A DNA stretch of 64,000 nt. It comes from an uncultured bacterium (GTDB lineage Bacteria > Cyanobacteriota > Vampirovibrionia > Gastranaerophilales > Gastranaerophilaceae). Made by a program: the position numbers and the translations under genes. The notes beneath the pieces were generated by a model that did not search any database, was not told the origin of the DNA, and saw only the letters and a program-made list of their open reading frames with translations. Location of the stretch: contig CASDPF010000002.1 in NCBI GenBank assembly GCA_949282215.1, forward strand, positions 1 to 64,000, given 5' to 3'. Of the stretch, positions 16,575-24,877 are shown piece after piece. Position 1 is the first letter of the stretch. Each line of letters opens with the position of its first letter.

Positions 16575-18017
16575 ATGAATAAATATACAATGACTAAAAT
16601 AGTCGCAACCATAGGACCTGCGTGTGCAAGCAAAGAAATGATAAAAAAACTTTTTAAAGCAGGGGTTACAATGTTTAGAATAAATTCATCACACGGTGAT
16701 GTTAATTTTCACAGTAACAACTTAAAATGCATTAGAGAAATTGAACAGGAAGAAAAAAGATTAATTCCTGTGCTTCTTGATTTACAAGGACCCAAAATAA
16801 GACTTGGAAACATAGGAGAACCCATTGAATTAAAAAAAGGTGAAATTTTAAAATTCAGACATCAGGATACAATTACCGATGATATTCTCCCGGTAGACTA
16901 CAAAGGCATGGCTGAAGATGTTAAAATAGGTGAATTAATATTAATTGATGACGGCAAAATTCAGCTTGAAGTCGAAAAAACAGAAAATGGGGTTATATAT
17001 GCAAAAGTACTTACAAACGGACTTTTAAAACCAAGAAAAGGAATTAATATTCCTGGTTCTACAGGCAGTATTGATGTTTTGACTGAACGAGACTTAGAAT
17101 TTGTTAAATTTGCAGTAGAAGAAAATATTGATTATCTTGGGCTTTCATTTGTAAGAGAAGCTTCAGATGTTACAAAACTTCGGGAAATACTTAAAAGCTA
17201 CGGTAGAGAAGATATTAAAATAATTTCCAAAATAGAAAAACCGCAAGCAGTTGATAATATTGATGAAATAATAGAAGTTTCAGACGGTATAATGGTAGCT
17301 AGAGGTGACTTAGGAATAGAAATTTCGACAGAAAAAGTGCCTATCGTTCAAAAGACAATTATTAGGAAAGCAAACGTAAAGCGAAAAGTTGTAATCGTTG
17401 CAACTCAAATGCTTGAGAGCATGATTGAAAACCCTATCCCGACCCGTGCTGAGACCTCTGACGTTGCAAATGCGATTCTTGATGGAACAGATGCTATTAT
17501 GTTATCCGGTGAAACTGCTGCAGGTGCATACCCTGTTGAAGCAGTTAAAATGATGAAAAAAATTGCAGATACAGTGGAAGAATCTCCGTTTATGCGGAAA
17601 AATAAATTTCCTCGAAAAATGATAGAGGAAGAAAAAGACAATCAAGCAATGGCAATAGGTATGTCAATAGCAGACATGTGCAAAAAAATGAATGTAAAGG
17701 CTGTTATGGCACTTACAAAAAGCGGATTTACCGCAAAATTTCTTTCAGAAGGCAGACTCAGCGTCCCAATCTTTGCCTGCTGCCCCGATAAGGAAATCTG
17801 TACCTCAATAAAACTATACAGAGGAGTATTCCCTGTGCCTATGAACTTTGACGGGAAAATAGATAAAAAAACAGTTAAAACAATAGATAAATTTATAAAA
17901 CGCCATGTTGATAATGTTTCTGACGGCGATAATCTTATATTCACAGGCTCCGTTCCTGAACTTTTAATTGGCGGTACAAACTTTATTAAAATACATAAAG
18001 TCGGATCCGTTAAATAA
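16575..18017 (+). CDS. pyk: Pyruvate kinase
   Basis: Pyruvate kinase converts phosphoenolpyruvate and ADP to pyruvate and ATP, the last step of glycolysis. At 480 residues it is the standard form without an extra C-terminal PEP-utiliser domain. The N-terminus TKIVATIGPA, the LLDLQGPKIRLG segment, the KIEKPQAV active-site lysine region, and ARGDLGIEI and MLSGETAAG are all present. The usual RLNFSHG is RINSSHG here. AAGGAGATGA precedes the ATG. The gene stands alone and ends in a GC-rich hairpin. This agrees with a fermenting, non-photosynthetic lifestyle, which is inference. Confidence 0.97.
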   Translation: MNKYTMTKIVATIGPACASKEMIKKLFKAGVTMFRINSSHGDVNFHSNNLKCIREIEQEEKRLIPVLLDLQGPKIRLGNIGEPIELKKGEILKFRHQDTITDDILPVDYKGMAEDVKIGELILIDDGKIQLEVEKTENGVIYAKVLTNGLLKPRKGINIPGSTGSIDVLTERDLEFVKFAVEENIDYLGLSFVREASDVTKLREILKSYGREDIKIISKIEKPQAVDNIDEIIEVSDGIMVARGDLGIEISTEKVPIVQKTIIRKANVKRKVVIVATQMLESMIENPIPTRAETSDVANAILDGTDAIMLSGETAAGAYPVEAVKMMKKIADTVEESPFMRKNKFPRKMIEEEKDNQAMAIGMSIADMCKKMNVKAVMALTKSGFTAKFLSEGRLSVPIFACCPDKEICTSIKLYRGVFPVPMNFDGKIDKKTVKTIDKFIKRHVDNVSDGDNLIFTGSVPELLIGGTNFIKIHKVGSVK

Positions 18018-18042
18018 AATTATAAGTAAATATAACTAAAAA

Positions 18043-18064
18043 AAAGCCCCTTTTTAGGGGCTTT
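18043..18064 (+). terminator. Terminator of pyk
   Basis: AAAGCCCCT (18043-18051) pairs with AGGGGCTTT (18056-18064) around four T. The same stem occurs again at 18589-18618. Confidence 0.8.
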
Positions 18065-18323
18065 AAATTTGTTTTAGGAAGGTAGGAATAGGAATAAATT
18101 TCTCTCTCTCTTGTTTTAAACGGAAATTAAATACTCTCTCTTTTCTGTGTTTATTTAATGCTTTATCTCTCTGTATATATAAAGTATATACTCAAAATCG
18201 AATTTCAAGAGATATATTTTTTGTTACAAAAATTAATATTTCAACTAATACTATTTAACTATTGCAAAAAAATTAAAAGTGTTATATTCTTAAAGAGTAG
18301 TAAACATGTTTTGAGGTTAGTAA
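18065..18323. other. Intergenic region with CT-dinucleotide tracts
   Basis: Between pyk and the small gene at 18324 there are three short CT-repeat tracts (18101-18112, 18134-18142, 18165-18172) in AT-rich sequence. A possible promoter for the next gene, TTGCAA (18262-18267) with TATTCT (18285-18290), lies near the end. I see no RNA gene. Confidence 0.4.
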
Positions 18324-18590
18324 ATGCTAGTATCGTCGATTGCACGTTTTAATGCTATAAATAATATGAATAATGCAGCTATGAATATGATGAATGCTGC
18401 GAGTTCATTCACAAATTTGAGTGCATTCGGGGGAGAACATGATTTGACAATGTTACATGAAAAAGACAAAAAATTAAGTCTCGACTTGGCATCCAACAGT
18501 CTACTTTATAAAATATCTTACTTGCAGGAAAAAGCTGAACAAAAACGTCAGCAGCAAGAAGTAAAAAGAAATTTAGATGTAATGGCATAA
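18324..18590 (+). CDS. Small Met/Asn/Ala-rich hypothetical protein
   Basis: The 88-residue protein starts MLVSSIARFNAINNMNNAAM, is rich in methionine, asparagine and alanine in its first 40 residues, and ends in a charged helix (EKAEQKRQQQEVKRN). It has no signal peptide. GAGG lies upstream of the ATG and a strong terminator follows, so it looks like an expressed single-gene unit. I recognise no family. The amphipathic, low-complexity start resembles other small proteins of this window only in style. Confidence 0.55.
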   Translation: MLVSSIARFNAINNMNNAAMNMMNAASSFTNLSAFGGEHDLTMLHEKDKKLSLDLASNSLLYKISYLQEKAEQKRQQQEVKRNLDVMA

Positions 18591-18618
18591 AAAGCCCCTA
18601 AAAATTTAGGGGCTTTTT
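18589..18618. terminator. Bidirectional terminator
   Basis: AAAAAGCCCCTAAA and TTTAGGGGCTTTTT form a long stem overlapping the stop codon region of the 18324 gene and lying before the convergent 18633 gene. Confidence 0.88.
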
Positions 18619-18632
18619 TATTATCAATTTTG

Positions 18633-19190
18633 TTATATAGTTATTTTTTTAGTACCAAATTTGTCCATTAAGCCTGAAATAAAGTTATCCTTAGCATCAA
18701 TTGCTTTCTTTTCTTGTGCTTCTTTAGCTGCTTTTTCAACATCCTTAGTTTCAAGCATTTTAGTCAATTCAATATATTTATCTTCATCGGAAGTAAAATT
18801 CTTATACTTATTATAAGCTTTTACTGCTTCATCATTATTAGAAAACTCAAACATTAATGGATACTTTTGTCCATTAGGTCCACTAACACCATCATATATG
18901 GTACTTATGGTAACATCATTAAAAGTTCTATACTTGTTAGGATCACGCTCCATATCAAGAGCAGGTGAAATATAAGCATTTGCATAGCGTTTTGATTTAA
19001 TGCGATACCCTTTTTCCCCAACTTCTAAATCATAAAATTTGAAATCTTTCATTTCTTCACCGGCTTTTGATAATTTTTCCAGTGTTTGCATAGATTTACC
19101 TTGTAAGAACTTTTCAGCACCATTATTAATTCTAAGAGCCATACCGAATTGAGGAGCTGAAAAACGATTCATATTATTGCTAATTTGCAT
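18633..19190 (-). CDS. Hypothetical cytosolic-type protein
   Basis: The 185-residue protein begins MQISNNMNRFSAPQFGMALR and then alternates short beta-like stretches (KGYRIKSKRYANAYI) with charged helices. There is no signal peptide or membrane segment. The start F-G-M-A-L-R-I recalls F-E-A-R-L-I in the GNAT-like protein at 2152, which may be a shared lineage-type leader. The gene is flanked by a strong terminator and a long A-rich leader. No family is recognised. Confidence 0.55.
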   Translation of the reverse strand: MQISNNMNRFSAPQFGMALRINNGAEKFLQGKSMQTLEKLSKAGEEMKDFKFYDLEVGEKGYRIKSKRYANAYISPALDMERDPNKYRTFNDVTISTIYDGVSGPNGQKYPLMFEFSNNDEAVKAYNKYKNFTSDEDKYIELTKMLETKDVEKAAKEAQEKKAIDAKDNFISGLMDKFGTKKITI

Positions 19191-19284
19191 AATTTTAAAA
19201 CCCTTTCCATTTGTAAACTTGACTTTATAACTTTAAAAATGGGGAAAAATTTTTTTGCTAAAACATAACAAAATATTAAGAAAA

Positions 19285-20451
19285 TTATTCAGTAAGTTTA
19301 AACAGTCTATTAAGCACAAAATAAGAAGAAAGGGCAGGTATAAGAGTAATGAGAAGTAAAACAGGAATTATACCTTTTGCTTGTGCAATAAACCCGATAA
19401 CAGAGAGTGCAATAGCAACCACGCCCCAAGAAAAACCGTTAATAAATCCGCCGATAATGCTTTTGTATTGAGGAAGAGTACTTTGAGCCATAACCATAGT
19501 TACAGGCATTGCCATTCCTGTACAAAAGCCCATTAATACAAAAACAACAAATGTAACTTGAGGAAACATTTTATACATCAACGCAAATAAAATCATCAAC
19601 GGAAAAGTTGAAATCATAGAAAAAGCCAAGACAAATTTAGCACCTAACTTATTTTCAACATTTTTACTTATAAATGACCCAATTCCTGCTGCAAAACTGA
19701 ATGCAAAAAGAGCCACACCGATTTTAAAGGGCTTATACCCCATATTTCGCCACAAAAACGGTAAAAGTATAGAACTTGAAGTCGTCACTAAAGTCTTTAA
19801 AATTGCTATGATGTTCAAAATATTAAGTCTTCTGTTAGAAAAAATTTCTTTAAATGCATTTATAAAATCAGTGTGCTTTTTAGTATTTTCGCCTGATGAG
19901 ATTTTAGGAACAAAATAAAACATAAGACCTGCAACAACAATCCCAGGAATAGCCAAAAATGGCATTGAGTGTAACCCGACAAACTGAGCAACAGCAGCTG
20001 AGACAATAGGACCAAAGGAATATCCGAGAGTTCCAAGCCCTATAAAAATTCCCATATTTTTGACCATATCTCCAGTAGAAAATCTCAGAGCAAGCCCTAA
20101 TGCCTGCGGATGGAAAAAGCTTGAGCCTAAACTTCCAAAAATGATAAAAATCAAAAGAGTTAAAACATGATTTGCACTTGGTGCTAAAGAAATAAAAAGA
20201 GATGTCGCAATAAGCCCCCAAAAAATAAAAACTCGTCTTGTAATATTATCGGCAAAAAAACCGAATATAGGCTGCAATAATGATGCAAAAATATGAGATA
20301 AACTCACGATTATCGTTGCAATAGCCATTGAAATACCTAACTTCAAGGCAATAAACGGCATAATAGGATTCAACATGCCAGTATATACATCATTAATAAA
20401 ATGGGCTGATGAAAGCCAAATCAGGGGTTTTTTATCAAAATTTTTATCCAT
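19285..20451 (-). CDS. MFS transporter, fosmidomycin-resistance (Fsr)-like
   Basis: The 388 residues form about twelve membrane helices. The N-terminus AHFINDVYTGMLNPIMPFI and the later SSFFHPQALGLA match the Fsr-type branch of the major facilitator family, whose members pump small compounds such as fosmidomycin out with protons. The short loop FGFFADNITRR replaces the typical motif A (G-x-x-x-D-R-x-G-R-R). It is the second gene after a small XRE regulator 26 bases upstream, so that regulator probably controls it. The true substrate is unknown. Confidence 0.82.
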   Translation of the reverse strand: MDKNFDKKPLIWLSSAHFINDVYTGMLNPIMPFIALKLGISMAIATIIVSLSHIFASLLQPIFGFFADNITRRVFIFWGLIATSLFISLAPSANHVLTLLIFIIFGSLGSSFFHPQALGLALRFSTGDMVKNMGIFIGLGTLGYSFGPIVSAAVAQFVGLHSMPFLAIPGIVVAGLMFYFVPKISSGENTKKHTDFINAFKEIFSNRRLNILNIIAILKTLVTTSSSILLPFLWRNMGYKPFKIGVALFAFSFAAGIGSFISKNVENKLGAKFVLAFSMISTFPLMILFALMYKMFPQVTFVVFVLMGFCTGMAMPVTMVMAQSTLPQYKSIIGGFINGFSWGVVAIALSVIGFIAQAKGIIPVLLLITLIPALSSYFVLNRLFKLTE

Positions 20452-20477
20452 ATAAGGTATTAATAGAACAAAATTAA

Positions 20478-20696
20478 CTAAAAATCAATTAAATCCCTTA
20501 CCTTAATTTCCAGTTTTTCAGCAACTTCAATAAGCAGTCCAAGACTTATACAACGTTTAGCAGTTTCAATTTTCGCAAGATGTTCACGAGAAATATCAAG
20601 CATTTCCGCAAATTGGTTTTGAGAAAATCCTTTTTCTTTACGAATTTTAAAGATTTTTCGTCCTAATTGTAAAATTTTTGTAGCCTTATTGTCCAT
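20478..20696 (-). CDS. XRE-family helix-turn-helix regulator
   Basis: A 72-residue single-domain Cro/CI-type DNA-binding protein. The helix-turn-helix is at about residues 19-43, FSQNQFAEMLDISREHLAKIE, where QNQFAEMLD is helix 2 and SREHLAKIE the recognition helix. It lies directly upstream of the MFS transporter in the same direction and very likely autoregulates the pair: an inverted repeat AATAAG-N8-CTTATT sits in its promoter. The ligand is unknown. It has no ribosome-binding site of note before the ATG. Confidence 0.88.
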   Translation of the reverse strand: MDNKATKILQLGRKIFKIRKEKGFSQNQFAEMLDISREHLAKIETAKRCISLGLLIEVAEKLEIKVRDLIDF

Positions 20697-20713
20697 ATTT
20701 TTATATTTTCGTA

Positions 20714-20742
20714 TATAATATTAATAAGTATGTAGTCTTATT
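20714..20742. promoter_or_regulatory. Divergent promoter region with XRE-type operator
   Basis: The inverted repeat AATAAG (20723-20728) / CTTATT (20737-20742) lies between a minus-strand TTGTTC and TATTAA and just after a plus-strand TATAAT (20714-20719). It is well placed as an operator for the neighbouring XRE regulator and could also affect the pilin-like gene at 20765. Confidence 0.45.
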
Positions 20743-20764
20743 GAGAACAAAAGGAGGGGTATAA

Positions 20765-21457
20765 ATGAGATATAAAAAGGCATTTACGTTAGCTGAAGTA
20801 TTGATTACACTGGGAATAATAGGTATTGTTGCTGCAATGACAATGCCAACACTCATAGGAAAATATCGAAACCAAGAAAGATCGGCAAGAATAAAAAAAT
20901 TTTACTCAAGCCTTCAACAAGCAATCCTGCTATCTGAAAATGACAACGGGCCAATTGAATATTGGACAAAAGGCGAAAAAGACCTTGTGAACGATGATGG
21001 GGATAGAGATTTAGAAGGCAATGCAAAAACAGCAGAGGCTTTCTTTAATAAGTATTTAAAAAATTACTTAAAACATTTCAAAAGCGGGAAACCAGATTTT
21101 GATTATGAAGGTGGAATTGATTATAAAGTATGGTTTACAGATGGAAGCACAGGGCTAATACATAACGGCTCTTGCTTTGATATTATACTTGATGTAAATG
21201 GAGATAAACTCCCAAACAAGAGAGCTTATGATCAATTTCCATTTTTGATCTGTACAGGAAATGATAATGCGGATCAAATCGCAAAGAAAATGTGCGGCAA
21301 TAAAAGAGTATGTGCATATAATGCTGATATAAACATATATAACACGAGAGAAAAAGCTCTTGCACTATGCAAACAAGATTCAACAAGATCAAACTGTACA
21401 TACTTATTGCAACTTGATAATTGGGAATTTAAGGACGATTACCCTTACAAATATTAG
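20765..21457 (+). CDS. Type IV pilin-like (prepilin) protein
   Basis: The 230-residue protein starts with the short leader MRYKKA, a prepilin peptidase site before F, and FTLAEVLITLG with Glu at position 5 of the mature protein, then a hydrophobic helix to about residue 30. The globular part holds DGSTGL, a DVNGDKLPN loop and six cysteines that could form disulfides. It should be a pilin or pseudopilin in the envelope. AAAGGAGGGG makes a very strong ribosome-binding site. It is the in-frame relative of the interrupted gene at 4230. The 3' end overlaps lgt on the other strand by 29 bases. Confidence 0.88.
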   Translation: MRYKKAFTLAEVLITLGIIGIVAAMTMPTLIGKYRNQERSARIKKFYSSLQQAILLSENDNGPIEYWTKGEKDLVNDDGDRDLEGNAKTAEAFFNKYLKNYLKHFKSGKPDFDYEGGIDYKVWFTDGSTGLIHNGSCFDIILDVNGDKLPNKRAYDQFPFLICTGNDNADQIAKKMCGNKRVCAYNADINIYNTREKALALCKQDSTRSNCTYLLQLDNWEFKDDYPYKY

Positions 21458-22235
21458 CTTTTTTTGTAAGGATAATAATAAGAGTTAACGCAAACAATAT
21501 AATAATTAATGAGATTATTTGAGCAATATGCACACCATAAAGATCAAGAGCACTATCTATTCTAAAGTGTTCCACGAATATTCTTACCGCAGAATACAAA
21601 ATTAAATAAATACATAAAGTAATTCCGGGATGCGTATTAGCAAACTTTTTCATTACAAAACAAAGCACTATGAAAATACAGAAATTTAAAATACTTTCAT
21701 ACAAGAAAGTCGGATGATAATATTTAAAATTGAAAAACTCAGGATATCTATGCGAAGCGGGAATAAAAAGTTTCCAAGGCAAATCCGTAGGATAACCGTA
21801 AGCTTCTGAATTGAAAAAGTTTCCCCAACGGCCAATAGCTTGCCCTAATGCAGTACCGCAAGCAAACGAATCTAAAACAGATAAAATCGGCAGGCCTTTT
21901 TTCTTTGAAAGTATAATAAGTGTCAATATTCCAGCAATTAATCCGCCATGAATAGATAATCCTCCCTGTCTAAAATTTAAGATTTCAATAGGATTAGCAG
22001 AATAATATACAGGATTTAAAAGGCAATAATACAACCTTGCACCGATAAGCCCTGCAACTATAACATAAGCAGAAATATCCCAAAGAGCTGAAAAATTCTT
22101 ATCAGGATTAAATTTTTTAAATAGGAAATACGAAGCAGATACACCTATGATACAAGCAAAAGCCATAGTAATCCCATAATAATAAATCGGGAAACCGCCT
22201 ATTGAAATTAAAATATCACCGGGTGACTGAAACAT
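21429..22235 (-). CDS. lgt: Prolipoprotein diacylglyceryl transferase
   Basis: Lgt moves a diacylglyceryl group from phosphatidylglycerol to the lipobox cysteine of prolipoproteins in the inner membrane. The 268-residue protein has about seven membrane helices, the GGLSIHGG segment (about 91-98) and the family signature GRWGNFFNSEAYG (about 135-147). Its start lies three bases after the end of a lipoprotein gene in the same direction, so enzyme and a likely substrate are co-transcribed. The C-terminus overlaps the converging pilin-like gene by 29 bases. Confidence 0.95.
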   Translation of the reverse strand: MFQSPGDILISIGGFPIYYYGITMAFACIIGVSASYFLFKKFNPDKNFSALWDISAYVIVAGLIGARLYYCLLNPVYYSANPIEILNFRQGGLSIHGGLIAGILTLIILSKKKGLPILSVLDSFACGTALGQAIGRWGNFFNSEAYGYPTDLPWKLFIPASHRYPEFFNFKYYHPTFLYESILNFCIFIVLCFVMKKFANTHPGITLCIYLILYSAVRIFVEHFRIDSALDLYGVHIAQIISLIIILFALTLIIILTKKANICKGNRP

Positions 22236-22238
22236 AAT

Positions 22239-22844
22239 TTACTCCTGAGCAATAGCAGCAGGTTGAGAAGATGAATTCAATCGCAATTTCAAATCCTTCA
22301 CATGGTTTTGGACATCATCAGAATCAGAAGCTGTAGGATTTTTAGCCAAATACAATTCATAATTTTTTATTGCTGCATCTGTAAGTGAAGCGATATACTG
22401 TTTTGATTTTTCAGATACAACGAAAGGTTTTTCATCATTTAAATCTGAATTTTCTTGCTGTGTAACCTTTTCTATATCTCCATTATCATTAACCTGAAGC
22501 ATACCGGTATTTAAATCGGCAATTAAATCTTCTTGTACAACGGCAACGCCATAATATGCATCCGCAAAATCAGGCTTTAGCTCTATTGTTTTTTCATAAG
22601 CACTTATTGCATTAGGATAATCCTCAGCTTTAGTATATGCAATTGCAAGATTATAATGAGATTCATATAATGAAGAATCTAAATCAATACTTGATTTTAA
22701 CCTTTCAATAGCTTCAATATAGTTTCCCTGCTCCATAAAAGCAGCGGCTTTATTATTCAATTCCTGAACAGCAAGATTATTAATACATGCCGTAGTTATG
22801 ACCGAAATAAAAAGAATACTGACTAATAAAAGTGCTTTTTTCAT
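22239..22844 (-). CDS. TPR-containing lipoprotein
   Basis: The 201-residue protein has a lipoprotein signal peptide with the lipobox-like TTAC at about residues 17-20. Two to three TPR units follow (about 26-95: the block with AIERLKSSIDLDSS and AISAYEKTIELKPD). A linker and one more helical pair end the protein. It would be anchored in a membrane after modification by Lgt, whose gene is directly downstream. The lipobox is relaxed (no Leu at -3). Its partner is unknown. Confidence 0.8.
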   Translation of the reverse strand: MKKALLLVSILFISVITTACINNLAVQELNNKAAAFMEQGNYIEAIERLKSSIDLDSSLYESHYNLAIAYTKAEDYPNAISAYEKTIELKPDFADAYYGVAVVQEDLIADLNTGMLQVNDNGDIEKVTQQENSDLNDEKPFVVSEKSKQYIASLTDAAIKNYELYLAKNPTASDSDDVQNHVKDLKLRLNSSSQPAAIAQE

Positions 22845-22916
22845 CTTAAATCATCCCTCTTCTTTTAGATAACACAACCCGCCATACGGGGCTTTAGATA
22901 ATTTGTATATAAAGTT

Positions 22917-22967
22917 ATTATAAATTAACCAAAAATATTTGGCAAATTTATAGATTTAAGTTACAAT
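22917..22967. promoter_or_regulatory. Divergent promoters with overlapping -35 boxes
   Basis: Plus strand: TTGGCA (22939-22944) and TACAAT (22962-22967), 17 bases apart. Minus strand: TTGCCA (22945-22940) and TATAAT (22922-22917), also 17 bases apart. The two -35 boxes share five base pairs, so the plus operon and the lipoprotein-lgt operon compete for polymerase. Confidence 0.75.
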
Positions 22968-23018
22968 AAACGTATGAGATTTTCTATAGTGTATGAGGTC
23001 TAATAAAGGAGAATAAAC

Positions 23019-23294
23019 ATGTCTGATGAAAAAGTTGTTAAGTTAGGGGCTAAACGTGGGGGACACCACAAAGAAGAGTCTCATTCCGATAATAATTCAG
23101 AACAAGAGGTTGTATATTGCAGCTTTTGTAAAAGACCTAATACACAAGTATTAAAAATGGTTCAAGGTCCGGGAGTTAATATTTGCTCAGAATGTGCAAT
23201 GATTGCCGTACAATACTTAATATTGAACGACAGAATGCCATCTGCAGAAGCACAGCAAATTCTTGACGCATTTTGGGGGAAAGCCAGAAAATAA
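23019..23294 (+). CDS. Stand-alone ClpX-type zinc-finger protein
   Basis: The 91-residue protein has a basic, histidine-containing leader and then a C4 zinc-binding domain like the N-terminus of ClpX: CSFC at 34-37, CSEC at 56-59, with VQGPGVNIC between. In ClpX this domain dimerises and binds adaptors and some substrates. No AAA+ ATPase part follows: the gene stops 105 bases later and the next gene is unrelated. AAAGGAG precedes the ATG. It heads a plus-strand operon. It could be an adaptor-binding regulator of ClpXP or just a zinc ribbon with another role. Confidence 0.78.
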   Translation: MSDEKVVKLGAKRGGHHKEESHSDNNSEQEVVYCSFCKRPNTQVLKMVQGPGVNICSECAMIAVQYLILNDRMPSAEAQQILDAFWGKARK

Positions 23295-24877
23295 TGGGAA
23301 AAGAGCTTAATCCTTTTGAAATAAAAGCTGAAATTAACAGAATTATAACGAAATATTCAAAATATTCCGGAGACATTCGCTATGCAGACTTTGAAGCTTT
23401 AGACTGCTGCAACAAAAATGTACTCACAAAAATATTATTCAAAGAATTAATCAATACAAAAGCAGGTAACGAAAAAATAATAAAAGTTCTGCTTGAAAGA
23501 TACGTAGAAAAAGAAGAATTAATAAACCAATTATGGGGAATTCTAAAAAATAATCTTGCTTCTGTTGAAACGAAAATTATCGTTCTAAATTTTTTAAGAG
23601 ATTTAGAAACCGACTGGAAATATGAAGATTATGAGGGGTATCTTGATAATGCAGATGACATAATAGACGAGGATACAAAACAACTCTTAGATAAAGCTAT
23701 AGTAAATCCTGAAGTACAAATTGATTTTCTTGACTTTTTAAGTGCAGTTCAGGAGAAAGATAAAATAATGCTTATAAAATCTCTGGCAGAAGATTATGAA
23801 ATGGATGCACTTGCAAATATTCTAATACCTGTATTTTTATCACAACCTGATTCTGAACTCGGACGGGAAGCACTTTCTATTCTCGGCAATACTAAGTCAC
23901 AACTTGCTTATCATGCCCTGAATACCGCTTACGAATTTGTAAGCGATAAAATGAAACCGCTGATAAAAAAAAGTCTTTCAACTCTTAAACTAAGCGGCAT
24001 TAGAGAAGATAATTCAAAAGAATTCTATAAAAAACTTTTATCTAATTCAAAACCATACCGTTGCTGCACAACTTATCCTGACGGGCATGGAAATCAGGCA
24101 CTTATTTTTTCAAGAACTAAGGAAGAAAAACGGGTTCAGTTTGTAGCAGTGGTAATTAACGACTATAACGGGATTAGAGACTGTTTCGGTTTTTATGACA
24201 TTTCGCAATTTGAATGCGACAAAATTATTGAAAGATTTTATAAAAATGAAGAAATTCTCAATATAAATGCAAATGCATTGAAAACAATTCTTACGAATGC
24301 GGAAAAGTTGTCAAAACAAAAAACTTCAAACTGGCTTCTGCCTTATGAGTATGTTTGCTGGAAAAATCTTCTTGCAGATATTGACAGCGATACAGATGAT
24401 TTTGAAACAATTTTAACATCAAAATATCCGCCTCAAAAAGCAAAAATTGATAATTTTGATGTTATGGAACACTGGTTTCTTGATGCACACTACAGCAGTG
24501 AATTTGAAACATTTATAGCAGAATTAAACAAAAAAATTAAATCTGACTTTTCAAAAATCGACTTTGAAAAAGAAGTTGAAGAGAACATTGATAAAATTTT
24601 CTATCCGGAAGAAAAAGAAATTTGGCACAAAAGGTTATTGATTTGTGCATACTTAAAAATGCTTGACAAGAAAGATCTTCAGGCTTCAAATATTTTAGCA
24701 ATCTATCATGACAGTAAAGCTTTTGACGAAATTTTAAAAATAATTTTACGAAAAAGCATATATGAATATTATTTCACTTTGAAATATAATACAGAAGAAA
24801 ACGATAACAAATTTACGCTTAAAGAGCTGGATGAAATCATTGAAAAAATAGAAAGCAAATGGGTAGAAAATGTATAA
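23294..24877 (+). CDS. Large helical hypothetical protein (possible HEAT-like)
   Basis: A 527-residue, acidic and helical protein. A middle part (about 155-245) with ALSILGNTKSQLAYHALNTA looks like HEAT-type helical repeats; the second half shows no repeat. There is no signal peptide. Its ATG at 23294 overlaps the stop of the zinc-finger gene as TAATG; a TTG seven codons earlier is less likely. It ends eight bases inside ruvX. Close coupling on both sides suggests it belongs to the same process as its neighbours, but its function is unknown. Confidence 0.65.
   Translation: MGKELNPFEIKAEINRIITKYSKYSGDIRYADFEALDCCNKNVLTKILFKELINTKAGNEKIIKVLLERYVEKEELINQLWGILKNNLASVETKIIVLNFLRDLETDWKYEDYEGYLDNADDIIDEDTKQLLDKAIVNPEVQIDFLDFLSAVQEKDKIMLIKSLAEDYEMDALANILIPVFLSQPDSELGREALSILGNTKSQLAYHALNTAYEFVSDKMKPLIKKSLSTLKLSGIREDNSKEFYKKLLSNSKPYRCCTTYPDGHGNQALIFSRTKEEKRVQFVAVVINDYNGIRDCFGFYDISQFECDKIIERFYKNEEILNINANALKTILTNAEKLSKQKTSNWLLPYEYVCWKNLLADIDSDTDDFETILTSKYPPQKAKIDNFDVMEHWFLDAHYSSEFETFIAELNKKIKSDFSKIDFEKEVEENIDKIFYPEEKEIWHKRLLICAYLKMLDKKDLQASNILAIYHDSKAFDEILKIILRKSIYEYYFTLKYNTEENDNKFTLKELDEIIEKIESKWVENV

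Noticed and set aside
18101-18172. CT tracts as a CRISPR or tandem-repeat array
   Set aside because: They are short, unequal dinucleotide tracts with no constant repeat and spacer structure.
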